Shown here one piece after another: positions 47,606 through 60,000 of a stretch of 64,000 bases of DNA. Numbering within the stretch: position 1 is the first letter of the stretch; every line of letters begins with the position of its first letter. Where the stretch lies: NCBI GenBank assembly GCA_020205615.1, contig CM035170.1, positions 115,986,213 to 116,050,212 of the forward strand. The letters run 5' to 3'. This DNA comes from Panax quinquefolius. Taxonomy: Eukaryota; Streptophyta; Magnoliopsida; Apiales; Araliaceae. Both the position numbers and the translations under genes were made by a program. The notes beneath the pieces were generated by a model that saw nothing but the letters and a program-made list of their open reading frames with translations, had not been told where the DNA came from and did not search any database.

Positions 47606-49803
47606 TTAGTCCATTTTGGTACAGTGAGCATCCGTACCATGCTGCGTACAATGGTGGTAACCCACACTATGGAGAAACTCTCTAATCTCTCTGGCACTAC
47701 TGTTGCTGGCTTGCAACAGTCGTTCATCTTCCTCATAGATCAAATACGGGGCTTCCCCTTTCTTCCTTGATAACAACTTTGAAGCTCCCTTCAACACATG
47801 ATACTCCCAGCCCTGAACATCTATTTTTAGCAGCAGCACGGTTTCAGACTCTGGAATTACTTTGTCAAGTGGGATGGTCCTTACTTGAACTGCAACCTCT
47901 TCGTTGGATTTGAATGCCAACTTTGCACCAGTGGCTGAAACTGCACTATTATCAAGCCGACCGACCAACTAGTAAAATGTGCAAGAAATTAACAAGACAG
48001 GTAGGTGTGTAAGACAACAGTTTGAATAGCAGAAGAAAAGTAGCAACCAAAAAGGGGCAAAAAGAGTATGCTTTTAAATAGAAGTGAGAACTGATATTTT
48101 GAAGAGGGGGGGGAGGGGGTGATTGATTTGTTACACATTTTGATGATACAAGAGGGGTCATGGTTCCCACGTTAAAGCTCCCCAGATGTTTACTACCTCA
48201 TGTAATATACATGTGGAACATTATGACTTTGTTGGTCCAAAATGAGATTCTCATAATCAGAGCCCACTAAGCCATGGCATATTAACTAATCACAAGCGAT
48301 TTAATCAATCAAGCCTCAGCAAACTTCATCTTACGTGTTTTATGGCATCGTCCAGCAGTAGCCTAATACTTCACACCAGGATCAACATGTGAAGTACACA
48401 ATACATATTTTAATTCAGTAGTGCAAAATGGCTAGTGGCATGTAATATTTTCCCTGAACCGTAAATAACATTTATCCATTATGAGTTTATGCCAAAGAGC
48501 TTCCAAAATGGATAGGAGATGATGTATTGAAGTATTTCCAGTCAAATTTCATTATTTGGTCTATACATGGAGGGGGCTCTAGGAAAGTGTCAAAGTCCAC
48601 TATTCTTAGTCTCAGTTGTAATAAATTTACAAGAGTCACAACGTTGCACTAAACCAGCTTAGGGGATGTGATGGAATCCAAACAGTTTGATAATTTAATG
48701 TCTTAAAATATTTAGACACAAGCATTTTCTCGGAAGAGCTGGCATTAAGCTTGCACTTCCAGTCGGATAATTAAGTCAAACAAATTAATTGTTGATGAGT
48801 TCTTAGACTTTCTGAGAATGCAACACAAATGACATGTTCATTAACCAGCAAAAGGCTCACTAATAAGCTGCAATTTGCACCAAATCTATTTCACTTCACA
48901 GGTGAAATAACTTCACCTCTTCCAGTATATAAAATCACTCTTCTACATCTTTCAGGGCTTCAAATATCTTAACCTAGAGTACCACATCAGTTTATTATTA
49001 CAGATTTTATAACAATAGCTTATACATAGCATTATTAACATGTTTACGAGATTTGAGAATGTGAAAATTCAAAAGTAAACAGCCATAAATATAGCTATAT
49101 TATAAATACTATAATTAGAAACTTCAAACATAATGTAATGACATTCTGAAACAGATATAAACGTAAAACTTCACTAGAAAGGAAGGTCATTTCAAGCAAA
49201 TACCTTATGAAATGTAATGTTCCCAACCCGATCAGACGCGGCCGCCTCAAAAACATTAATGAAATCCCACACCCGATTGAAGTAAACCCCTTCACAAATT
49301 CTTTGCAAATTCTCAAACACAGGTTCAAATGCTAAAACTCGAAACCCCATCACTGCCGCAGCAAACGAAGCCATACCCACATTGGCACCAACATCCACAA
49401 AAATCCCATTTTTCCCATCACCCCTCATCTTCTCCAATAACTCCTGAACAGTAACCGATATGTCAGGTCTCCTGAATGGCTTTCCCTTTAGGATCCGAAC
49501 AATGTTCTTGTGGGGCTTATCTGGTAGGGTTCCAAAATCGGAGAGAGAATAAAGAAAAGGGTATTTGAGGCCTTCTACTATACTGGCGATCACTGGGTGA
49601 GACTGAGGTGAGTTGTAGCAATCAAAAGGTTGAATTGAACGGTGAAGGATTGTGGTTTTGAGGGTAGGGTTAGGGTTTGAGGTCTGAGAGGAGAGGTAGA
49701 AGAAGGTGAGGGTGAAGAGGAGGAGGAGGGAGGAGAGGAGTAGAGTTAGGGCTTTGGGGTTTAGCAGTTTAGCTGGTCGATCTTTTTTCCAGGCATTTGC
49801 CAT
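47606..49803 (-). CDS. FkbM-family methyltransferase, membrane-anchored
   Basis: Two exons on the minus strand, 49204-49803 and 47606-47968, join in phase to 320 residues. Splice sites are CATAAG|GTATTT and actag|TTGGTC. The protein opens MANAWKKDRPAKLL and then has a hydrophobic stretch (about residues 19-38, LTLLLSSLLLLFTLTFFYL), predicting a type II membrane protein, probably in the Golgi or ER. The S-adenosylmethionine-binding motif I is IFVDVGANVGMASFAAA, followed by VLAFEPVFENLQRI. In exon 2, IDVQGWEYHVLKGA is the FkbM signature (IDVEGxE type). This family O-methylates small molecules or glycans in bacteria; the plant members have no well-known substrate, so none is assigned. The 1.2 kb intron has no other gene. 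The gene looks intact. Confidence 0.9.
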
Positions 49804-51042
49804 GAATTAGTATGGGGAAAATTTGAATCTTGTTTTCTGGGAAAAAAGAATTTCAAAGTCTGGATCTTGAGCTCAGACAGTAGCGTCTGTTTTGGAATCC
49901 GGGGAGGATGCGCCTCTCTTCAACTTGTCTACCAAATACCAAACAACTAACATAAAATAAAGGAGAAAAATTATAAGGAAAATATCTTATATACATATCT
50001 TATATGCCAATATAATGAGGCAAATATCAGTATTGAGTCAACTCAATAGTCGAGTGACTCGGTGGCTAATTTTTTATTTTTTTTCACGTCTTATTGGACA
50101 TAAATTTTAGTATTCCTAAAAGTCAACTTAACATCTCAACAATTAGTTTTTAGAAAATTTTTAATACATATTTATTATTAGTATCATTTCTCACTAAGAA
50201 TTGAATAAAAATATAAAACAAAAAAACTTTTGGAGTCACCAAATTAGAATTGATGAGTTGACTAAAGATGGACTAAAATATTGGTCAAAAATGTCATATA
50301 TTAAATTTATCTGATAAATGGTTTTTAAACTTTGTACGGGCATTCAAAGTATACAACCACAAACAGACAATTAGATTTATATTCTAATATAATTCTAGTT
50401 TTGGTTGAATTATAATTACAAAGCATAATACGTACATGAACAAACGTCATATACCCTGCGCTAATGCCTGTGAAAAGGAAACTGAAGCTGTTAAATCCGG
50501 CCGGCCATTGTCTATATCAGTAAATTATTTCCGACTACTACTACTAGACAGATGGGTTCATTGCTTATTTTGCAATTCGCATGCTAATCGGTAGGAATTT
50601 AGTGCCATCAAAACTATTTTCTGTAGTAAATTAAATCATCAACATGCACATTGCGACAAATACTCCGAAAAATCGACAAAAAAAATTTTATTTGGGACTT
50701 GTAATTGTTGGAACAAATAATCTGTTATTCAGTGGCAAAAATGCATGCTGTATCTACACAATTACGTCTAGGTTCAAATCTCCATAAATTATATCGGCAA
50801 AATTATTATTATTATTATTACCAAGTGCCTAAGTTGAGGATTTTAACTATATATGTAAAATGTAAACTGCAAGTATACAATGATTGAATAATTTATGCAT
50901 ATAGCACAAAAATATTAATCACTACATACATACAACACAAGCACCGAGTCCAGTTGTATTTGCTTTAATAAATATATCAAAGAAGAACAAAAAGCAGCTG
51001 GGATTTAGTGGCTCTATCGACTTTTTGATGTACACTATCTTC
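49804..51042. other. Intergenic DNA between methyltransferase promoter and NUP205 3' end
   Basis: The left part is the methyltransferase promoter and 5' UTR on the minus strand. The rest is AT-rich with a tat trinucleotide run at about 50801-50820. The right end should include the NUP205 3' UTR. No additional gene is supported. Confidence 0.5.
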
Positions 51043-54000
51043 TTATATACCTAATTTCTGAAATGTCATTTCCCTGAGTGAATTCACCAATCTGTGGAAC
51101 ACCTTGAGCTTATGACCTGTTTTATCCTGTGAACAGCCAGATAAAAAGATCCTTAGTAAATTACTCACTGATGATATCTTCAGACATGTACAACTGATAT
51201 ATATATTGTGGGCCTAGGGAGAGATGCCAGCATGATTTTACCCTCCCCAATGCTACCCACCACCCCCATTAAAATTGAAAATAAGAATTGAGGGAGAGAC
51301 AGAGAAATGGAAAAACTATTTCAGCAAGCCAAGTCCAAATCTACAAATAACACAAACAAAAATGATTTTTGAATTAAGCAAGGTTGCAAAATGATTCATC
51401 CAACTTATCTACCCTTCTGGGAAATACTAGACATTTAAACCTAATATAAAAATAAAAACAAATAAAAAAGAATTGCAGCGTTTGTATAAGGTTAACTTTG
51501 GTGGTCTATGAACTAAACACACAAAACCTAAGTTTTTTGGTCGTTTTTTTTTTTTTGGGTATGAGACTAGTTTTTAAAGTCTCCCTAATTTTATTTTTTA
51601 TTTATTTTAAATAGACTTGAACATATTTAAGATTTTGCTTTACTCACCTTTGAACTCTAAATAACTAAAATATTAAACTAATAGAAAAAATAATATTATG
51701 ATTACATGTTAATTAATATTAACAAAATATATTAAAATTTATAAAATATATTAATGATTAAACTTAGTTACCAATTTTATTTCATATAGGAGACATTTTT
51801 AGTTAATTATGTTAAAAATAATTATGATTTATATATTAGTGATTAAAATTTAGTTAATATTTAAAACTAAAAGTCATAATGACAACTTATTATTCTACAA
51901 CAATTTTATTCCTAAACAACTATATATTAACAATATAAGAAAAATAAAACTAAATATTAAATTTAAAAACTATAAATAAATTTTAAATAACATAAAAAGA
52001 AACACATTACTAACACTCAATTGTGAGTTTTTGATAATTGTTTGTTTAAGCAAAATTTATAATTAGAGCTGCAAACAAATCGAACCAACAACTATGTCGA
52101 ACTCGAACACTTTTACTCGAACTCGAACATGTACGAGTAACTTGATCGAACCAACAGCTATGTACGAGTTCAGATCGTTTGGTGTTCGCGAACATGATCG
52201 AGTTCACGAACACATACATACTATGTTCGCGAACACAAACTTGTTCACGAACATAAACTTAGAACTCTAAAACAAAAAACACTCAAACAAATACCAAAAA
52301 TGTCTTCTCTAGGAGTTTAAATATTCAATAAAAAATTAGACCAAATATTGTAATCATCATTCATCCAAAAAGACCAAAACCAAAAATGATTACTTAAAAA
52401 TTAGAAGTTAGAATTTAAAAGTTAACAAGTACTTAGAAATTATTGATTACAAATATCAACGATCAAATTTTAATATCGAAAAGACTTACAACTCTTCAAG
52501 ATCCAACCACTTCAATCAGAGTCTACAAATAAATGATTATCAAAAACTCATAATTTAATACTAGTAATGTATTTCTTTTGTTGTCATTTTTAATTAATGT
52601 TCAAAATTTTTTTACAATTTTTAAATTTAATATCTATTTTTTATTTTCAATCTTCAAATTTGTGTATAGTTTATTAAAGTTTCAAAATTATTCAATAAAT
52701 AATTCAATGATTATTACTCTATTACTGAAGTCTCAATACATACATTGAAGACTTGATTTCTCAATTCTCTATCTCGACTTGAAAATTTCAATAACTCAGG
52801 TACATGTAAACAACTGTATTGTATCATTCTTTAATTAATGTCAAATTATCATTGCATGATGATTAATGACTTTATTTATGCGCTTTATGACATTGGTTAT
52901 AATTTATTAAATTATTAAGGATGTAAATTATATTAATCCAACAATCATTGTTTGAAATTTTATGAAAATATTAAAATTATTTTTATTTAAATTAGAATTT
53001 AGAGATGAAAAACTACACATTATTATTTATTAATTATTTAATAAAAAGTTTACTTATAATAAATTATTAAAAAACAAAAAGATGTTTAGGTAATTAAAAA
53101 ATAACTACAAATTTAACAATTATTAATAAGACAAACTTTAGAATTTAATATGAAATAACCAATTATTTGTATTTAGATTTTTAGAAACTATAAAATATGT
53201 AATTAAGAAATCATACTACTCGAACCGATCTCGAACTTATCGCACCGAACTCAAACTTATCGAACCAAACTCGAACTGTTCGCGAACAAAAACGAACCGA
53301 ACCACATGGTCTGCGAACAGGTTCAATCGAGCAATCAAACGGAACACTATGTGCGAACTCAACTCAACTAGGCGAGCAAGTCAAACTCGAACCAAACCGG
53401 TTCGCGAACAGTTCGGTTCGTTTGCAGCCCTATTTGTAATCATCCTAATTGTAATAATATGTTAATTTGAAATTCAAAACTTATTTTATAATCATCATAT
53501 ATATCTACTAAATAAAAAAAATATTTTATTTAAAAATAAACCTGTACTTCGCATGGGGCACTTGGCTAGTGTAAACATAAAAGTGCCCATAATATATCTA
53601 CTAGCATCAATCATTTTCTTCCAGGCAAGTATTTTTTTGTCATCTTACAACATGGAGTCAAGCATGTACTAGCTGATTATGTATAACAGACTAAAGGTAC
53701 ATGTAAGAAGATAGACAATTATGAATTAAGGGAATGTATGATTATGAAGATGGCAGTGATCGGAGAAAGATATATAACAGCATACCTCACTTAACCCTTC
53801 AAGTCTTTCTAGTATTGGCGTCAACTTTGCACAGTAAGTGTTTAGGTCCTCTCTAGAGTCCGACTCTGTACCATATGTAATTGTTCTCGTATCTTGACTG
53901 GAATCACATGTATAAGAACTGCCAGAAGATAAGTAATAAACAAAACAGAGACAACTTTAATCTTGTGTATAAGAACTGCCAAAAGAAATAAAGGGCATAC

Positions 54001-57000
54001 CTATCCTGGAAATGCACAAGGATGATATTCAGTACATTCTCTGCAAGCAGAAACAATAGGGTAATAAGCCGGTCCCTGTATCCAACAATCTGGCACATTT
54101 CCACCAATGCAGTATACCTCCTGACTCAATTTAAACAACAAATAATAACATTAATATCTAACAGGAAACAACTCCTGGTTTTGAGTAAATGTAGATAATA
54201 AAATTCTACCAAACAAATATAATTTTTCGCTAAAAGATTGTCCAAAGACATGAAACACTTTCAACAATCTAAGAAAGTAAATGGAGATAAAAATTACTTG
54301 GCAGAGGGCCAGAGGTTTACGCATTACTTCAAGGTCTCCAGATTTCACCTGCTCCGGGGTATTTTTCTAAACAAAATTAAGAGTGACACAATAGTTCTAG
54401 TTCAAGAATACATATAAAAAGTGGCTAGTCCAAGAAATCAAAATCATACTATTAGAGATTTATTTCTTCTCATATTTCCCTTGAGTGCAGGATGTGTTGA
54501 GAGGCAAACAAAGTTAAAGACAAGTTTATTGCTCAATGATTACTTTGTTCAGGGAATCACCTTCTCTAGAACAGCTTGTTCTCTTCCTAAGGACAAATCA
54601 CACTTTTGGCAGGAACTTTAATTTTTAGTTTAAAGCCTCCAAGAGACTTTCTTTTACTGGTCCAAGGCCCCAGCCCAGTCAAACCGAACCATCAGTTCAA
54701 TTAAGATTTCTTGTGTAGTCCAAGGATCCAAGAGAAAATCCAGAGGAGAATACTTGGTCAAAGCTTATCCATTAATCAAGATCGACATCTTGTGGGCATC
54801 AAACTAACACACAATCCATCTAGGTTTTAGGCCATGTTTGACAATTTATAGCATCAGTGTTTTTCCTGGCAGTATCAGTCTTAAGAGAAAGTCTGTTCCA
54901 AATTATAGCATCTCTGAACTAGGAGGGTAGAAAACACTAGTAATAATTAGTGAGGAGTAACCGTCTTTATGGTCTACTTTGGTAAGCCCAACAAAGATTA
55001 AGCAAAAAACCAAGAACGAACTTATAAAATTCAAGAATGTTCAATCAGAAAGTGAAATAGCAGAAGAGCAATGGATCTATAATGAAATTATCTTCAGGCA
55101 TGAGATTGGCGCAGTAAGACTTTAGTAACTAAAGTGATACCTTTTCTGAATGTTGTCAGATGAAGAAACACAATCTCTACTACCACACATTTTGATAATT
55201 TCATCCACTTCTTGTCTTGATAGCTCATTTATGTCCTGAATCTAGAAAATCATAGAGGGTTCATAGAATTTAGTGGTAAAGTAAGACAGCAAGATATAAC
55301 AACATACGGTAAGCTGTGGAAAAATTCACAGCTGAATTCATACCTTGTTAAGCAATAAATATTTTTCCTCAGCTGCTCTTTCAAGAGCACTTGTAACAGA
55401 GTTAAGAAGAAAACTGAGTAAGCTCAATGGGGGTTGTTGATGCTCAGCTGGAGTGAGATAATTGGCTGAACCATCAGAGACCTGGTTAAAATTCTGCTGG
55501 TTAGAAGAAGTGTCTGTTTTGTGATTTCGCATCGACAACTTTGGAACTTCATGTGGTAAAATAAAAGAAAACTATAATATCTTCAGTTTAATTATAATAT
55601 ATCTACCTGTAGTCTAATGGATTTCTTTGTGACCAGAAAATACAGATAAGAGTTCAAGCTGAAGCAAAGGCGAAATTTATTCAGTTCTGATCTCCGCCCT
55701 TTCTGAAAATAGTTAACAAGGGATAAAAGTAGTTAAGGAATTATTAATTTTCCATAAGTTACAACATCCACGTGTAAAGTTCCAACAGAGACATAAATTT
55801 ACCTCCATAGAGAGAACTGCTTGGCCCAAAGTGAGGGACTCTGGATCACGGGCAAAAAGAGCACGCATCATTCCAAACAGCCCTTGAACAAAACCATATT
55901 CATCACTCTCTTCATATGGCCAAACCTGTCAGATTACCATATATAAACTTATATGCTTTTTATTAGCAGAGAACCATATATTTGTAGTCAGACAAGTCTT
56001 GAAAGGGGGGAAATGGAAACTAAATAGCAAGAGAAAACTGAAAGTAAAAACAAATGATTGTTGAGAGACCATTTGGGTGTGTTAATATACAATTGTGATC
56101 AAATTTAACATGTTCTAACAGTGCATTAAGTCACAACATTCTTGCATCATTTACAGCAGAAGAATCAGCTTGAAAGAAGTACTAATCAAGCCAGGTGTAC
56201 AATAATATATCAAAACCAAACTACCTATTACTATTGAGTGCTCATACCTTGCTCAGAATACCAACAACAAGATTCATCTGCTCCATTGTTAGTTCATCAG
56301 CACGAGAAACATCTTCACGAAGAACTTGATCAAAGAGCAACTGATGACCTTTTATAAAATCTACGACTTCACGAACAACTTTATTCTTCACCTATTAAAA
56401 ACCACATTAAAAGAGAACGAAATTTATCAGATGATCGAATGAACAAAATAAGAGACGGGGTAGCATGGATCAAACATAAAGATTCAATTAATATTTCAAG
56501 AATTAACTCGAGGCAAACTCAAAAACAGTTTTGATTTGGAAGCCTGTTGTTTAAGCTATTTTATATGTATATTTCATTGCAAAATATGAAACAAACAAAT
56601 GTATGTGGGATTTGCTTCAGACGGTATTTTTCTCTAGTATGCTGTGTTGTGCACCTTTGACTGCTAAAATCATAGGATTCATAGAAGAGCAGCTACATAA
56701 GTAGAAAGGAAGGGCAATACCCAAAATAGTTTTTTGACAACTTGAACTGCTGGCAGCATTGTACTGGGTACAAATTTAAGCTTTGTCATTATTGGTCAAT
56801 CAAGTTTTGCTCAGACTCGAAATTAATTCTTTGATAATTGACAGCCAAAGCAAGTTTGCATGACTAAAATGGCACTAAGATTTTTGAGATATGAATTTCT
56901 AAAAACTAACAAAATTGAAACTTTACATAGTCAATGAGGAGGCTAACCTCAAAGAATTCAGAAGTATTCACCAATGAAGTCAGACAAAACACTAGTCTCA

Positions 57001-60000
57001 ATAAAGGAGTTATGACCATACGCTGTTTATGAACATCCATGGATGGATCACTTCCAAACTTAATGTCAACACGCTTTAGATTTCCCTGAAACAAAGTCCA
57101 AGATTAATCGAGTTAATTTAGACGTGTTGCATGGAAATAAAAGTACAGAACATACCTTAATTTTCAAGTTGATTGCCCTGCATGAAGCAATATGCTCCAA
57201 TGCACCCATAGAAGATAGAACTTGTGCCCCTGATTTTCCATAGTGGTGGCTAATTCTCAACAACAGAGCAAGTTCGGCCTCAAGAGTACACAGTTTCTGT
57301 AGTGAATCTAATGAACGCCCGCCATCCTAAAAAGGGAATAACAACAAAAGCTCAGTACAATTACAGTATTTCTATAAAACTGGTTAGAGAAGTCAGAGGC
57401 AGATTATACATATCATATAGAGTATAAAGCTACCAGATCATAAAAAGATGAGAGTTCAACTGTATTGCATGTAGGGGTGTGCAAGCAAGACGGTAAATTC
57501 GGTAAATTATCGAAACTGACCGGTTTGGTACAATCGATTCCGTACTTTTATACCCCGTACCGGTAAAAAAGTTGGTACGTATTTATTTACCGTACCGAAC
57601 CGGAATACCGGTTAATTGGTTAAAACATATATATATATATATATATATATGGTATTCTTTAATAATATTCATTACTTAATATTAGTGCTTTCTGATATAC
57701 TTTATAATTAATTACTTTAATACTATTTAGTAATATACATTATTTAAAGTAATATATTATTTCAAATATATGCAGTAATATAGATGATACAAATATACAT
57801 TTGTATATTGGTTATTTGCCTCCAATTCTTGATGACGATGAACTCATTAGACTGCTTCAACCTTTCTGGGATATGGTAATGGCCAAGGTTATCAAAGATA
57901 GAGTGATTGGATTGAGTAAAGGTTATGGGATAGAGTGACTGTATGCATTTGGTATATATTACTTGGTAATTAATATACAGTATATGCTTCACATCTTTAT
58001 TTAGTCGTAAATTATAATACTTTGGTAATATTGTTTGATCTTTATTTATTCTTACTATTGAATTATGGTGGAATTTTATAATCATATTAGATAATAATAA
58101 ATATAATATAAGCATAGTAGGTAGATTGGACAAGTAATGAAATTTTTGAAAAGTTTGCAAGAAATAAATGTAAAACTGTTAGGTATTTACCGATAGCGTC
58201 CTTGTACCGGACCGGTACAAGATACCGGGTTTCCAGTACAGATATCGATATTCTTTTTTTTTTAAATCGATAACCGGTTTGGTTTTATACTGTCGCACAC
58301 CCCCAATTGCATGTATATTTGAGAATCTCACACACTTAAACAGTACTAGAAATTTTTCATTACAATTAAAGAGAATAAATTCTTTATGCTCAACAGTTGG
58401 ACCTTTTGAAATTGAATAAAATGTTTGTTTTTTATGTTAAAACGGTTAAAACATACACAAAAATTGCAGAACTAGCATGGTAATCATAGGAAAAACATTA
58501 ACGTTTGAAAATAATCTTTATTATTTATTGACAACATTAACATATAAAGCTAAGACCATCATTCAAAGATTGTTTTCTTATATTAATCTGAGAGTAGTTG
58601 ACAAATATTTGAGTCCAATACGCAATCCTTGATAGTCAAGATATGGCAACATAACGATACACAGACAAAACTAATGAGCTTTTGTACTACGAAGTTGCTA
58701 CTTCCCCACCACAAGATACTTATGCAGGACAAGTTTAGAATATTGATCAAGGATGAAAAATAAGGGTAAGAATTTATCCATCCAACGAATCAGTAGAAAC
58801 TCGCAATAATAAAACAACAAACTTTAATATCAAATAATAATATATTCAACTCTCTATATAAAACTAATTATCCCTTTAATTCATATGCATTGCTCCGTGT
58901 CAGCTACTTGTCCACTTCCCCCGTATCCAATAATGTTGTTTCAGTTTGATAAAAGTTACCCTCAACATGTCATATAACTCACATCAGTTTTGAGATATCC
59001 TCATATTTATTTCCAAAGAGAAGGATCTTGTTGGTTTTCAGTCTCTCATGATTCCACCAGTTTGAGAAGGATTAAGAAAACCAAGATCAAAAGTGCCTTT
59101 CCATAGTAAGGTAGCAAGTCAACATCTGACCTGGCAGAGTCAAACAATGAGGTAATGACACATGCATGCGTGCACATGAACTTCTAAAGAGTGGGTTCCA
59201 AAACCTGGGTGGCACTATATAACTCAATCCATTATAAGGCTATTGGAGGATTCTTTCTATTTTCTGAAGTTAATAAACATACTGCTTATGAAGAATTCTT
59301 ACATAATTTTAATACACACTCCAAACAGGTGAAAATTCGTATCTTATAGAGTTTAACCAAAAAAGAAATTTAAAAAGGTCATGAACGACCATTTTTTACG
59401 AATAAAACAATTTTCAACATCCCAATTGAACAACAAACACCTGAAGGAAAAGACATCCAATTTGAGGATATAGGATGAATTTTGATGAACCATTGTGAGA
59501 ATTCATTAAAAAGAAACAGTCAACTCAAAACTAGAACATCTTTTGTCATTCCTCCATCTTTTAAGCAACAAAATACTTTCAATTTTATTTGAGTCGCAAT
59601 TGTACAGAGGTTTACCAGTTATAATAAAGATTGTCCAAAAGAAGAAAATGAAAAAAAAAGGTAAACAGGAAAAATATTTCTAAGTTTGTATATTTCAACC
59701 ACTTATGAGCATCAAAATGATCAAAAAAATATAACGTTTTCACTTAAAATAACTAATGGTACAAATTAATTTTCCATACACAAGCAAAACAGGTAAAAGA
59801 GCCCTTAATATCATTTGTTCTAAACATATAATAAAATTTTGATAACACAGGAAGCCAGATGTTAGCACAAATATTTTAATAACGTAACAGGTAAAATGCA
59901 ACAAGTACTACGAGGGTCACATAGGGAAAACATAAGATTCATCAAAAGTGTTATGAAAAAGAAAAGTTGATCATATGTCAACTACACAGTCACAAAAGGA

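Noticed and set aside
57762..58160. 132-codon open frame on the minus strand
   Set aside because: It lies wholly inside the hAT MITE, is rich in Ile, Tyr and Asn as expected from AT-rich DNA, and shows no transposase motif.
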